This document shows positions 28,287-37,245 of a stretch of DNA of 64,000 nucleotides, in pieces. The position numbers were made by a program, and so were the translations under genes. Source of the DNA: Chitinophaga caeni (lineage in GTDB: Bacteria; Bacteroidota; Bacteroidia; Chitinophagales; Chitinophagaceae); contig NZ_CP023777.1 in assembly GCF_002557795.1 (NCBI RefSeq), positions 5,031,001-5,095,000 of the forward strand, in the 5' to 3' direction. Within the stretch, counting starts at the first letter, position 1. Every line of letters starts with the position of its first letter. The notes below the pieces were generated by a model. That model made no database searches. It saw only the letters and a program-made list of their open reading frames with translations, and was not told where the DNA came from.

Positions 28287-28322
28287 CCTGGTATTAATTA
28301 TTTTCTTGCGTTTTTATGACGA

Positions 28323-29222
28323 TTAGCCCTTGTTTCTCCCGCTAAAAATATGTTTTTCAGCATGGTAAGAAGAACGCACCAATGGACCGGCTTCCACGTA
28401 ATCGATTCCCATATTGTAACCGATTTCACGTAATTCCGCAAATTCATCCGGATGAACGAACCGCAGTACGGGAAGATGTTTCGGCGTTGGTTGTAAATAT
28501 TGACCTAAGGTGACAACATCGCAACCGTTATCATGCAAATCTTGCATGGCTTGGATAACCTCTTCTTTAGTTTCTCCCAAACCGAGCATGATACCGCTTT
28601 TAGTACGCATTCCGCCTTCTTTAAGCCTGCGGATTACTTCTAAACTGCGGTGGTATTTCGCTTGTATACGTACCTTTTTAGTAAGTCTTTCCACGGTTTC
28701 CAAGTTGTGAGACACTACTTCCGGCGCCACCTCGATTATCCTTTGCAGGTTTTCCCATTGCCCTCTAAAATCGGGGATCAGGGTTTCCATCGTCGTACCG
28801 GGATTTAAGTTTCTCACCGCATTCACGGTATTGGCCCAGATGATAGAACCGCCATCTTTCAATTCATCACGATCTACGGAGGTGATTACGGCATGTTTAA
28901 CTTTCATTAGGTAAATAGCTTCTGCAACACGCTGGGGTTCATCCCAATCCACCGGTTCCGGGCGACCAGTTGCCACGGCACAGAACCCGCAGCTACGTGT
29001 ACAAACATTTCCTAATATCATGAATGTTGCCGTACCGGCGCCCCAACATTCACCCATGTTAGGACAGTTACCACTTTCGCAAATGGTATGTAATTTATGG
29101 GTATCGACTAAATTCCGTACTTGTCTATAATTTTCACCGATTGGCAGCTTAACGCGCAACCAGTCTGGCTTTTTCACTCTTTGAACGGCAGGTTCAGCCG
29201 CTACTACAGGTAATTCTTGCAT
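28323..29222 (-). CDS. lipA: Lipoyl synthase
   Basis: Radical-SAM enzyme of about 299 residues that inserts sulphur atoms into protein-bound octanoyl groups. Both iron-sulphur motifs are present: the auxiliary cluster [12 protein letters not shown] and the radical-SAM cluster CTRSCGFC. The terminal [11 protein letters not shown] region provides the conserved C-terminal serine. The frame opens at 29249, but the ATG at 29222 ([11 protein letters not shown]) is preferred. The gene starts 33 bp after the beta-barrel-like gene, possibly in the same transcript. Confidence 0.95.
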   Translation of the reverse strand: MQELPVVAAEPAVQRVKKPDWLRVKLPIGENYRQVRNLVDTHKLHTICESGNCPNMGECWGAGTATFMILGNVCTRSCGFCAVATGRPEPVDWDEPQRVAEAIYLMKVKHAVITSVDRDELKDGGSIIWANTVNAVRNLNPGTTMETLIPDFRGQWENLQRIIEVAPEVVSHNLETVERLTKKVRIQAKYHRSLEVIRRLKEGGMRTKSGIMLGLGETKEEVIQAMQDLHDNGCDVVTLGQYLQPTPKHLPVLRFVHPDEFAELREIGYNMGIDYVEAGPLVRSSYHAEKHIFSGRNKG

Positions 29223-29255
29223 CGCAAATCCTTTCTTTATAATATGCAAAGTTAC

Positions 29256-30077
29256 TTACTTATTCCAACGCTTCCCAAATTGTATACCGAGATAAGCATT
29301 GAGGAAGAATTTTTTATCTTCTTCCAGTACCATGATATCGATGGTTTTCGTGTAATAAGCCGCGTTCACACCCACTTCCAAGGCAGACACAACATGATTG
29401 AACCTGGCCCAATCAAATCTGACACCTAATTTGGCATGTAATCCGGGCACCAAAGTTACGTATTCCCAACCTCTTGTAAAACCACCGGAACCATAAATAT
29501 TACCGGGATCTGTAAATAGATCCGCAGTTTCGGGGGTGTAATGAATATACCGGCGTTGGTTATATGTAGAATCTAGTACATCTAAAACATAGGGCTTTAA
29601 TAAACCCAGGGAAATCCCACCATAATATATACCTTGAATCTCAACACCTTGTTTATAAGCTTTTCCTCCAATAAGTCTACGAATACCGTAACCGATATTC
29701 ACGGGATAAAAATTATTCTTTTTACCATAAAAATATGAGGAGCTAGTCAAACCGAAACCATCTGAATATAATAAGGAAGTCTTGTCTTGTTTGGGATGCT
29801 TGATTTCAGAGAACTCCAACTGGAAATAACGCACTTTATCGCGATTTTTACGGTAGGCAAGCTCTAAAAAACCGCTCCAGCCGTTGGTATTCAATCGGCC
29901 ACCTATTGAAAACTCGCGTTCATACATATTCTCCCCTTCTTCCATTTCGCTAAACAGGGATATTCTTTGAAGTCGCTTGGCTTCCTTTTCTTTTCTTTTC
30001 TGCTCGCGGCTATCGTTTTGAGCATAAACCGCGGAGCCGGCAACTAAGAGTAAAAGGAGTAAAGTTATTTTTCTCAC
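29256..30077 (-). CDS. Secreted protein, predicted outer-membrane beta-barrel
   Basis: A 273-residue protein with a signal peptide (MRKITLLLLLLVAGSAVYAQ), a basic linker (SREQKRKEKEAKRLQR) and amphipathic strands with many aromatic residues. These include FSIGGRLNTNGWSGFLELAY and a C-terminal strand FLNAYLGIQFGKRWNK. The pattern suggests an outer-membrane barrel, but the family is not one I can name. It precedes lipA by 33 bp. A TACGTTTG element on its coding strand (30137-30144) may be its -7 promoter box. Confidence 0.7.
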   Translation of the reverse strand: MRKITLLLLLLVAGSAVYAQNDSREQKRKEKEAKRLQRISLFSEMEEGENMYEREFSIGGRLNTNGWSGFLELAYRKNRDKVRYFQLEFSEIKHPKQDKTSLLYSDGFGLTSSSYFYGKKNNFYPVNIGYGIRRLIGGKAYKQGVEIQGIYYGGISLGLLKPYVLDVLDSTYNQRRYIHYTPETADLFTDPGNIYGSGGFTRGWEYVTLVPGLHAKLGVRFDWARFNHVVSALEVGVNAAYYTKTIDIMVLEEDKKFFLNAYLGIQFGKRWNK

Positions 30078-30274
30078 AGTATAGTATGATTATATTATTA
30101 TAAACGTAAGATTATAAATTATGTTTTACAGCTATACAAACGTACAGGATTTTATGCTTATTCTATTAAATAAATATACGGGAAATACTAACTGCATCAT
30201 GAATTTTCCCAGGTGATTCGCAAAACATGGCTTATCCTTAAAAATAAGTTTATTTTGTAGCAAAATCAATCGCG

Positions 30275-30682
30275 ATGCAAACATCAGAAATCATTTACCA
30301 GGGGGAATTAAGAACTGTAGCGACCCACTTGAAATCAGGCTCCGTTATTGAAACTGACGCGCCCTTGGATAATCATGGCTTGGCAGAAAGATTTTCACCG
30401 ACGGATCTCGTGGCCACGGCACTTGGCTCTTGTATGCTTACTATCATGGGCATCAAGGCAAGGGACAATCAATGGAAAATTGAAGGCACCCGCGTTAGCA
30501 TAGAAAAAATTATGGGCACGGAGCCGAGAAGGATTATCCAGGTAAACGTGGTGATGAATATGCCGGAAGGTCACGGGCTCGATGAAAAAGCACGTACCAT
30601 TTTGGAAAGAGCCGCCCTAACCTGCCCCGTGGCAAAAAGCATTCACCCGGATATCGTGCAACAAGTGACTTTCAACTGGTAG
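30275..30682 (+). CDS. OsmC-family peroxiredoxin-like protein
   Basis: A 135-residue OsmC/Ohr-fold protein, a thiol peroxidase family that reduces organic hydroperoxides. The two redox cysteines are in ALGSCMLTIMG and LTCPVAKSIHPD. The N-terminal YQGELRTVATHLKSGSVIET matches the strand-rich family start. It stands alone and runs towards the inverted repeat that begins 19 bp after its stop. Confidence 0.88.
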   Translation: MQTSEIIYQGELRTVATHLKSGSVIETDAPLDNHGLAERFSPTDLVATALGSCMLTIMGIKARDNQWKIEGTRVSIEKIMGTEPRRIIQVNVVMNMPEGHGLDEKARTILERAALTCPVAKSIHPDIVQQVTFNW

Positions 30683-30700
30683 TCACAGATTTATTGTCAC

Positions 30701-30869
30701 GGATTATGATGGATTACAAGATTTCACGGATTATATGCTTGGTTTGTTGAGGACATGACCCCGAAGGGTCATATCCACGGATGATAAATGATATAAAATG
30801 ATGAGTCAATCGATATAAAATAATAAATCAATTAAAAAATCCGTGAAATCTTGTAATCCATCACAATCC
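30701..30869. repeat. Long inverted repeat, 32-bp arms, 31 of 32 matching
   Basis: Arms 30701-30732 and 30838-30869 are reverse complements with one mismatch. Each contains GGATTACAAGATTTCACGG or its complement. The 105-bp centre holds a second hairpin (30751-30776) and AT-rich short repeats. The right arm covers the last codons and the TGA stop of the DUF2851 gene. The repeat separates two convergent genes. It belongs to the same GTAATCC family as 699-791. Confidence 0.9.
30751..30776. repeat. Hairpin with CGAA tetraloop nested in the long inverted repeat
   Basis: An 11-bp stem (GGACATGACCC at 30751-30761 with 30766-30776, one G-T pair) closed by CGAA. It is much more G+C-rich than the surrounding repeat and has no T-run after it. 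Confidence 0.7.
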
Positions 30870-32147
30870 CTGGCCCATGAGTTTTATGCCGATTGCGCAA
30901 TCCAGGCAACGTTTATGATCGCAATATTGCTTCTTTAATTCGATCAATGCCTGTGAATTCAGGCCGGAGTCTATTTTTAATCCGGCAGATTGCCATCCGC
31001 GGGTAATTTTATTATCCTCTCCCTGGATTTGATCGGCCCAATGCAATGCTTTCTCCTGCAAAGCGGCCACCCCGCGCTCTTTGCCATATAAGTACATCAA
31101 GGGCAATACCGCGTTCAGGATCATGGTTTGCATAAACTGGGGACCCGGTTTCGGCGTTTTGGGACTAATTTTATCAAACCTATAGTGATCTTGCCAATAC
31201 CCGGGCAAATCTACTTTCAAAAAATCGATGCAATCCTGCAAGCCATTAAACCTTAATATCCTTGAAAACATTCTTGGTCTTTGGTGGAATAAAGCAACTA
31301 GAACGGCCATCCTATAAGTCGGGAATGCCGTGGGACGCATCCTGAGCCATTTCCAAGAATGCGCATTCATCGGTGGTTCCAAATGATGCTTGTGAAACAA
31401 ATAAGCATGCAAAGCCTGTAATTCCGAGGGGAACTCTTCCGACCATTCACCTCGTAACAACCCCGCTTGCCCGAAAATTAATGCGGATAGTTCCATCGGC
31501 TTCCACTGGTATTTTTGCAATACCTCGTAAGGACAAATCCCTGTCAGCATTTCGAAAGCGAATTGATTCACCGGAAAACCCAATCCCTGGGCAACAGCCC
31601 GGAAACAGACTGCCTCCCAATCATAGTCGGCTTGCAGCCACCAGGTACGAAATACGGTCATCTTACGCTCCCAACGCTCAATCATCAAGCGCTCCAGCCA
31701 TGCAAACCAGGTTATTCGGGGTATTTTGGTGAGCATATTTTCACACGGAACAAATACCGGGGTTTCCATCAACATGGAATAACGATCGAGCAGGATATTA
31801 GGAATCCTGTGCTGTAAACATAAAGTTGGAATATTGGGCAATGGCAGCGCCACATCTTCCAAATAAATTACGTGCAAGATGATATCCTTGTAGAGCGGAT
31901 CTTTTCCATGCCGGTGCTTTAACCAATCGGAGCTTCTCAAATGCAACTCGATATTCCCGGCCCATTCGATGCCGTTCCAACGGATACGGGCAGCTGTAAA
32001 ATCGGGGCCCGCGTCCAGGTTGTGTATTCCGGGACTAATAATTTGCAAGGGCTCACCCGCAACGGTTTTTAAATCCTGCTGCTGATACATGCCAAATTTC
32101 CAAATATATTGCAGCAATGCTTCGGTTAACAAAGGGTTTATTTCCAT
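30861..32147 (-). CDS. DUF2851 family protein
   Basis: A 428-residue protein matching the Bacteroidota DUF2851 family. Family segments are LLQYIWKFGMYQQQDL, ISPGIHNLDAGPDFTAARIR, AGNIELHLRSSDWLKHRHG and LHVIYLEDV, and the C-terminal cysteine cluster CDHKRCLDCAIG. The acidic and histidine residues of the N-terminal half look like a nuclease-type or metal site, but no activity is established to my knowledge. The last residues (GQGL, stop) are encoded inside the arm of the inverted repeat at 30838-30869, so the present C-terminus may have been set by that repeat. Confidence 0.85.
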   Translation of the reverse strand: MEINPLLTEALLQYIWKFGMYQQQDLKTVAGEPLQIISPGIHNLDAGPDFTAARIRWNGIEWAGNIELHLRSSDWLKHRHGKDPLYKDIILHVIYLEDVALPLPNIPTLCLQHRIPNILLDRYSMLMETPVFVPCENMLTKIPRITWFAWLERLMIERWERKMTVFRTWWLQADYDWEAVCFRAVAQGLGFPVNQFAFEMLTGICPYEVLQKYQWKPMELSALIFGQAGLLRGEWSEEFPSELQALHAYLFHKHHLEPPMNAHSWKWLRMRPTAFPTYRMAVLVALFHQRPRMFSRILRFNGLQDCIDFLKVDLPGYWQDHYRFDKISPKTPKPGPQFMQTMILNAVLPLMYLYGKERGVAALQEKALHWADQIQGEDNKITRGWQSAGLKIDSGLNSQALIELKKQYCDHKRCLDCAIGIKLMGQGL

Positions 32148-32216
32148 AACAATAGATTACACAAACAATGAATCGATTTCAAAAAAAACAGAATTTACGG
32201 AAGTTTTGGAAGAAGA

Positions 32217-32249
32217 TTTGGAAAATTGGTTGAAGTTCTATTAACTTTG
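32217..32249 (+). promoter_or_regulatory. Promoter of the SAM riboswitch-metB-hom unit
   Basis: TTTG at 32217-32220, a 21-bp spacer and TAACTTTG at 32242-32249 fit the Bacteroidota sigma consensus exactly. The aptamer begins 19 bp downstream. Confidence 0.75.
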
Positions 32250-32268
32250 CACGCAGTTCTTAAACATT

Positions 32269-32380
32269 ACTTATCCAGAAAGGCTGAGGGACTGGCCCTT
32301 TGAAGCCTTAGCAACCATTCCAAGCATAGCTTGAAATAAGGTGCTAATTCCGGCTCCGGTATACCCGGGGGTAGATAAGT
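32269..32380 (+). ncRNA. SAM-I (S-box) riboswitch
   Basis: The aptamer is closed by ACTTATC (32269-32275) and GATAAGT (32374-32380). Inside are the core elements in order: GAGGGACTGGCCC, TTTGAAGCC, TTAGCAACC, AAGGTGCTAATTCC and a GGCTCCGG-type stem. Together they define the SAM-I family. It binds S-adenosylmethionine and represses downstream methionine genes. A terminator follows (32424-32453), then metB and hom. Confidence 0.95.
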
Positions 32381-32423
32381 TGGCAGACAAAATTATTTAA
32401 CAAGCAATCAGCATAAATTTTTG

Positions 32424-32453
32424 AGCTCTTCCAACCGGAAGGGCTTTTTTTTT
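32424..32453 (+). terminator. Attenuator terminator of the SAM riboswitch
   Basis: Stem AGCTCTTCC (32424-32432) pairs with GGAAGGGCT (32437-32445, one G-T pair) across AACC, followed by eight T. It lies 44 bp after the aptamer and 97 bp before metB, the expected place for the SAM-bound OFF structure. Confidence 0.88.
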
Positions 32454-32549
32454 GCCACCTTCCCTATCAATACTCCCGGACCTTGCCATTTAGAGATTTG
32501 CTGTTTAATAGCTATTCGCAACATTTTTAAAACAACTTGAACAAGTAGC

Positions 32550-33728
32550 ATGAAACCATCCACACAATTGATCCACAGTATCCCGGTAGATGAATTGACG
32601 GGTGCCATCTCGGTTCCTATTTATCAAACATCTACTTACGTACAAGAATCGCCCGGTATCAACAAGGGGTTTGAATTTTCCAGGGCCAACAACCCTACCC
32701 GTAAGGTGTTGGAAGATATCATCTGCAACCTGGAAGAAGGGCATGCCGGCTTTGCATTTGCCAGTGGTATGGCTGCCATTGACGCGGTATTGAAATTGTT
32801 GAAATCCGGCGATGAAATCATGGCCGTTGAAGATACTTACGGGGGCATTTTCTCCATCTTCAACCATATGTTCGAGCGCTTCGGAATCAAGGTAAATTTC
32901 GTGGACATGTGCGATACGGATAAAATTTTGGAAAACATCAACTCCAAAACCCGGATCATTTGGTTAGAATCTCCTACAAACCCAACGTTGAAAGTTGCGG
33001 ATATTAAATCGATCGGTAAGATTGCCAAGCAGCACGATATACTGCTGGTGGTGGATAACACTTTTGTAACGCCATTGTTACAAAAACCCATCACGCTGGG
33101 AGCTGATATCGTGATTCATAGCGCCTCTAAATTTTTGGCGGGGCATAGCGATGTGTTAGCGGGCTTAGTGGTGGTGAATAATAAATCATTGGCTGACCAG
33201 GTGAAATTTAACCAAAATATTTCAGGTAGTATATTAAGTCCTTTTGAAGCATGGTTAACCATCCGTGGAATAGAAACACTTTCCCTCAGGCTGGAAAAAC
33301 AATGTGCCAACTCAATTGCCATTGCCAACTGGTTAGCCGAACATCCGGCTATAGACAAGGTGTTTTACCCCGGATTAGCTTCCCATAAAAATCATCACAT
33401 CGCCCGCAAACAACAGAAAGGTTACGGCGCTGTCATCAGTTTCAGTTTGAAGGAAGACCAGGTAAAAAATGCAATCAGGATCGTAAATAGCACCAAGTTG
33501 TTCAAACTTGCCGAAAGTTTCGGAGGTGTGAAGAGTATGCTGAACCATCCGGTTACAATGACACATAGAAATATCCCGGAAGAGTTTCGGAAAAAAGCGG
33601 GATTGCAAGATTCATGTATCAGGTTATCCGTGGGAATAGAAGATGCGGAGGATTTGATCAACGATTTAAAACAAGCATTAGATAAATTAAACCAACCAAT
33701 AGGAAAACAAATTACAGTTCTACAATAA
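32550..33728 (+). CDS. metB: Cys/Met metabolism PLP-dependent enzyme, cystathionine gamma-synthase type
   Basis: A 392-residue trans-sulfuration enzyme. Family marks are SVPIYQTSTYVQ, FEFSRANNPTRKVLE, FASGMAAIDA for PLP phosphate binding, WLESPTNPTLKV, VVDNTFVTP and the PLP-lysine in HSASKFLAGHSD. The C-terminal SFGGVKSMLNHPVTMTH is typical. The SAM riboswitch upstream and hom 2 bp downstream indicate methionine biosynthesis, so cystathionine gamma-synthase or O-acylhomoserine sulfhydrylase is preferred over cystathionine lyase, which has the same fold. The choice between these activities is inference. Confidence 0.85.
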   Translation: MKPSTQLIHSIPVDELTGAISVPIYQTSTYVQESPGINKGFEFSRANNPTRKVLEDIICNLEEGHAGFAFASGMAAIDAVLKLLKSGDEIMAVEDTYGGIFSIFNHMFERFGIKVNFVDMCDTDKILENINSKTRIIWLESPTNPTLKVADIKSIGKIAKQHDILLVVDNTFVTPLLQKPITLGADIVIHSASKFLAGHSDVLAGLVVVNNKSLADQVKFNQNISGSILSPFEAWLTIRGIETLSLRLEKQCANSIAIANWLAEHPAIDKVFYPGLASHKNHHIARKQQKGYGAVISFSLKEDQVKNAIRIVNSTKLFKLAESFGGVKSMLNHPVTMTHRNIPEEFRKKAGLQDSCIRLSVGIEDAEDLINDLKQALDKLNQPIGKQITVLQ

Positions 33729-33730
33729 CA

Positions 33731-34912
33731 ATGGAAAAGAAGATTATCAACTTAGGCATTTTTGGCTTCGGCGTCGTGGGACAAGGTTTATACGAAGTAC
33801 TTAACAGGACAAAAGGCATCAACGCCAGGATCAAGAAAATTTGTATCAAGGATCCTAACAAATCCCGGCCCATAGATCAGAGTTATTTTACAACTAACGC
33901 GGATGATATTTTAGAAGATCCCACGATCGATGTAGTGGTAGAATTGATTAATGATACACAGGCGGCATTCGAAATTGTCAGCAAGGCATTACGCAATGGC
34001 AAAGCTGTTGTAAGCGCCAGCAAAAGGATGATCGCTGAAAACTTACCTTCATTATATCAACTCCAAGTTGAAAATAAAGTACCGTTCTTATACGAGGCTT
34101 CCAGCTGCGCCAGTATTCCTATTATCCGCAACCTGGAAGAATATTACGATAACGATTTGCTGAATGCGGTTGAAGGTATTTGTAATGGCTCAACCAATTA
34201 TATCTTAACCAAGATATTTGAAGAAAACTGGAGCTTTGATGTTGCTTTGAAAGAAGCACAAGATAAAGGTTTCGCTGAAACAGATCCGACTTTAGACATC
34301 GAAGGGTTCGACCCTAAATTCAAGATCGTGATCTTGTTATTACACGCCTTCGGTACATTCGTAAAACCTGAGGAGGTATTCAACTTTGGTATCAGTCACC
34401 TGAATGATTTCGATATTCAATTTGCCAAGCAAAGGGGTTGTACTATTAAGTTGATTGCTAATTGTCGTAGGCAGAATGGTAATGTAAATGCTTATGTACT
34501 GCCTCACCTGGTTAAAGAACATAACTTGTTATTCGATGTGTATAACGAATATAACGGCATCTTGCTGGAAAGCGCGTTCACCGATAAACAATTCTTTGTT
34601 GGCAAAGGCGCCGGCGGCACAGCTACCGGAAGTGCAGTATTGTCAGATATTTCAGCATTATTGTATAACTACAGGTATGAATATAAAAAGATCAAACAAT
34701 CCAATTCTCCGACCTTCACAAATGATGTTCGCTTAAAGGTTTACCTGAGATACAAATCCCCTGAACAAGTGGACTTGACGGGCTTTTACAACATCACTGA
34801 AAAATATGAATCCCCAAATTACAGGTATGTTGTAGGTACAATCAACCTGGAAAAATTAAAGGAATCAAAATGGTTGGAAAGCAAGGATGTAAACTTGTTA
34901 GTATTGGAATAG
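33731..34912 (+). CDS. hom: Homoserine dehydrogenase (monofunctional)
   Basis: A 393-residue NAD(P)-dependent enzyme reducing aspartate semialdehyde to homoserine, the branch point to methionine and threonine. The Rossmann motif is GIFGFGVVGQGLYEVL. Catalytic-domain motifs are YEASSCASIPIIRNL, EGICNGSTNYILTKI, DKGFAETDPTLDIEGFDPKF and KGAGGTATGSAVLSD. No aspartokinase is fused. The C-terminal part is shorter than in forms with a full ACT domain. It starts 2 bp after metB, so both are under the SAM riboswitch. Confidence 0.93.
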   Translation: MEKKIINLGIFGFGVVGQGLYEVLNRTKGINARIKKICIKDPNKSRPIDQSYFTTNADDILEDPTIDVVVELINDTQAAFEIVSKALRNGKAVVSASKRMIAENLPSLYQLQVENKVPFLYEASSCASIPIIRNLEEYYDNDLLNAVEGICNGSTNYILTKIFEENWSFDVALKEAQDKGFAETDPTLDIEGFDPKFKIVILLLHAFGTFVKPEEVFNFGISHLNDFDIQFAKQRGCTIKLIANCRRQNGNVNAYVLPHLVKEHNLLFDVYNEYNGILLESAFTDKQFFVGKGAGGTATGSAVLSDISALLYNYRYEYKKIKQSNSPTFTNDVRLKVYLRYKSPEQVDLTGFYNITEKYESPNYRYVVGTINLEKLKESKWLESKDVNLLVLE

Positions 34913-34967
34913 GAATAGTAAATAGATCGTATTTAATAAAAAATCTAAAACTCAACCAGCTTTGCAG

Positions 34968-35001
34968 CACCAGTATGATCAATCATACTGGTGTTTTTTT
35001 T
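34968..35001 (+). terminator. Intrinsic terminator of metB-hom
   Basis: Perfect 10-bp stem CACCAGTATG (34968-34977) with 34984-34993, loop ATCAAT, followed by eight T. Confidence 0.9.
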
Positions 35002-35028
35002 GAATGACCGGTATGATCAGATCCTGTG

Positions 35029-35050
35029 GCCAAGGGTCGCGACCCTTGGC
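35029..35050. repeat. 22-bp perfect palindrome with TCGCGA core (site C)
   Basis: Arm GCCAAGGGTCG (35029-35039) and its reverse complement at 35040-35050. It stands alone, without a tandem array, between the convergent hom and maf genes and after the hom terminator. Short direct repeats (GATTTGTTGGATTGCTGATC region) follow it. Confidence 0.9.
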
Positions 35051-35084
35051 TGCTGATTTGTTGGATTGCTGATCTGCGGGAATT

Positions 35085-35651
35085 TTACAATTTCAACAAT
35101 TTTACAATTTCACTGACCGGCAATCCCATTACATTATAAAAACAACCTTCAATGCTATCTATGGCAACGGCCCCGATCCATTCTTGTATCGCATAGGCAC
35201 CAGCCTTGTCATACGGTTTGAAATGATCTACATAATATTCAATTTGCTGCTTAGAAATTGGCAGAAAATGTACCTTGGTTGTTTTTTCAAATGAGCGTTC
35301 CTTTTCTCCATCCAATAATACAACCCCGGTAATCACTTCATGCGATTGCCCGGATAATGCTGATAATATATTAATGGCATCTTCCCGGTCCTTCGGTTTA
35401 CCAATGATTTTACCATGAAGCACTACCACCGTATCGGCGGCTAAAATCGTTTTAGGTTGAGACAGTATCGTTTTAACTGCCAACGCTTTATTCCTGGCAA
35501 TGTATACCGGGATTTCAGGAATAGGTAAATCCGGGGGGAAATCTTCATCCGTGGGTACTACCTTTATTTCGAAAGGAATACCCGCCTGCTCTAGCAATTG
35601 TTTACGCCTCGGTGATTGAGAAGCTAATACGATCGGTTCGGTTAATGACAT
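35085..35651 (-). CDS. maf: Maf-like nucleotide pyrophosphatase
   Basis: A 188-residue house-cleaning enzyme that hydrolyses non-canonical or dTTP/UTP-type nucleotides. Family motifs are LASQSPRRKQLLEQAG, the acidic ILAADTVVVL, IGKPKDREDA and PYDKAGAYAIQEWIG. The signature resembles the YhdE/dTTP-UTP subgroup. Its start abuts the stop of the upstream prenyltransferase gene with no gap, showing co-transcription. Confidence 0.92.
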   Translation of the reverse strand: MSLTEPIVLASQSPRRKQLLEQAGIPFEIKVVPTDEDFPPDLPIPEIPVYIARNKALAVKTILSQPKTILAADTVVVLHGKIIGKPKDREDAINILSALSGQSHEVITGVVLLDGEKERSFEKTTKVHFLPISKQQIEYYVDHFKPYDKAGAYAIQEWIGAVAIDSIEGCFYNVMGLPVSEIVKLLKL

Positions 35652-36593
35652 CTATAAATATATTTTGAAAAACACCATTGATAGGATTCCGGTCAACATG
35701 ACAATCTTCACGAGTGAACTCACTTTATGATAATGCGGAGGTAAATGTGCCTTCTTTAAATTCAGGTAAATGTAAAATGCCGGCACCTGTACACTGGCAA
35801 ATAAAAATAAGATAGCAAAATACCATCCCAGTGTGAATATCTTTATTTCGATTGCCAACACCAAGAGTTGCAATGCCCATAATAAAGTATAACACAGCTT
35901 TTTCGCTGGCAATACGCCCCAAACGATAGGAATCGTCCTGCAACCATCTTTACTATCCCCTATCATATCTTCCAGGTCTTTCACTACTTCACGCAACATA
36001 GATATTATAAATGCGAACAATGCATATACCCCGATGATCTTAATCAATGTTCTCCCCTCTTTCGACATGATCGCCTCGAAGCTATGATAAATCTGCTTTT
36101 CATAAAATCCTACCACTACTACCGCCAAGGCAGTTAAAACGGAAATCACGATGTTTCCGATCAACACCTGCCTTTTGAAAGAAGTTGAATAAAACCATAA
36201 CAGCAAAGAACAAATAACCTGTGTGAAGCCCAAGTAAAATTGGCCAACTTGCATTGCAACCAGGAAACCCAAGGATACACCGGACATATTTAATATGGTA
36301 TGCCATGCCATGGCCCACCTGCGGCTGATGATTTTTTCTACCACCATTTTGTCCGGTTTATTCACCAGGTCTATGTTGATATCAAAATAATCATTGATTA
36401 TATAACCGGCGGCGGCTATCAAGACAGTTGATAAGCATAACAGCATAAATTGCATAACCGTAAGTGACGGTTCTACCCCTTCATTATGCAACACTGGTGC
36501 GATAACACAATATTGTAATAGAAATTGGGTTAATGCGATATATATAAGATTCGGATACCGGGTCAACCGGAAAAATGCCGCAACTATATTCAT
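35652..36593 (-). CDS. UbiA-family prenyltransferase
   Basis: An integral membrane protein of 313 residues with eight or nine helices. The two aspartate-rich motifs of UbiA enzymes are seen: NDYFDINIDLVNKPDK and DLEDMIGDSKDG. In Bacteroidota this gene is often annotated as geranylgeranylglycerol-phosphate geranylgeranyltransferase, but the acceptor cannot be read from sequence. It lies in a conserved-looking minus-strand block of DUF2520, KdsC-like phosphatase, UbiA and maf. Confidence 0.85.
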   Translation of the reverse strand: MNIVAAFFRLTRYPNLIYIALTQFLLQYCVIAPVLHNEGVEPSLTVMQFMLLCLSTVLIAAAGYIINDYFDINIDLVNKPDKMVVEKIISRRWAMAWHTILNMSGVSLGFLVAMQVGQFYLGFTQVICSLLLWFYSTSFKRQVLIGNIVISVLTALAVVVVGFYEKQIYHSFEAIMSKEGRTLIKIIGVYALFAFIISMLREVVKDLEDMIGDSKDGCRTIPIVWGVLPAKKLCYTLLWALQLLVLAIEIKIFTLGWYFAILFLFASVQVPAFYIYLNLKKAHLPPHYHKVSSLVKIVMLTGILSMVFFKIYL

Positions 36594-36633
36594 AAAACAA
36601 GAATAAGATTCATAAGCAAACTTTTACCCATCG

Positions 36634-37155
36634 TTATTTAGAGCTGATCGTATCATCAATCAGCCAATCACCATTCAACTTCAATACCTTTTCAATCACT
36701 TCCCGCGCACAACCATCCCCACCCCTGAAAGGGGAAATATATTTACAAATGCTTTTAATTTCCTGGGCTGCGTCTGAAGGGCAAGTAGCCAAGGCAACCA
36801 TCTGCATGGCAAAAAAATCGGGCAGATCATCTCCCATATATAACATTTCATCCCAGGAGAGATCATTCATCATGGCATAATCTGAAAGTTGCTCCTTTTT
36901 ATCTACTACCGCCGTATATATATCCCGGATACCGAGATCTTTTAAGCGACTTACAACACTTTCGGATTTTCCTCCCGTAATTATTACGATACGGTACCCC
37001 TTCTTAACAGCCAATTGCAAGGCATAACCATCCCTGGTGTTCATCTTGCGCGAAAGATCCCCATTGGGCATCAATTGCACCGTACCATCAGTTAGCACAC
37101 CATCAACATCAAAAATAAAAGTCCGGATAGGTCTAAATTGTTCTAATATATTCAT
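36634..37155 (-). CDS. HAD-family phosphatase, KdsC-like
   Basis: A 173-residue cytoplasmic HAD phosphatase of the KDO-8-phosphate phosphatase group. The nucleophile motif is FIFDVDGVLTDG, the second RIVIITGGKSESV, and the acidic pair is in YMGDDLPDFFAM. The small size without a cap domain is typical of KdsC, which acts as a tetramer. KDO-8-phosphate hydrolysis in lipopolysaccharide synthesis is the family role. No other kds gene is nearby, so the substrate is inferred. Confidence 0.85.
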   Translation of the reverse strand: MNILEQFRPIRTFIFDVDGVLTDGTVQLMPNGDLSRKMNTRDGYALQLAVKKGYRIVIITGGKSESVVSRLKDLGIRDIYTAVVDKKEQLSDYAMMNDLSWDEMLYMGDDLPDFFAMQMVALATCPSDAAQEIKSICKYISPFRGGDGCAREVIEKVLKLNGDWLIDDTISSK

Positions 37156-37245
37156 TGCCAGGAGAATTGAAGCCTTACTCCCTTAGGGAGTTATATATTT
37201 ATGAGCTAGCAAAAGTACCGTAAATAGAATTTAATCCCACCTGTT

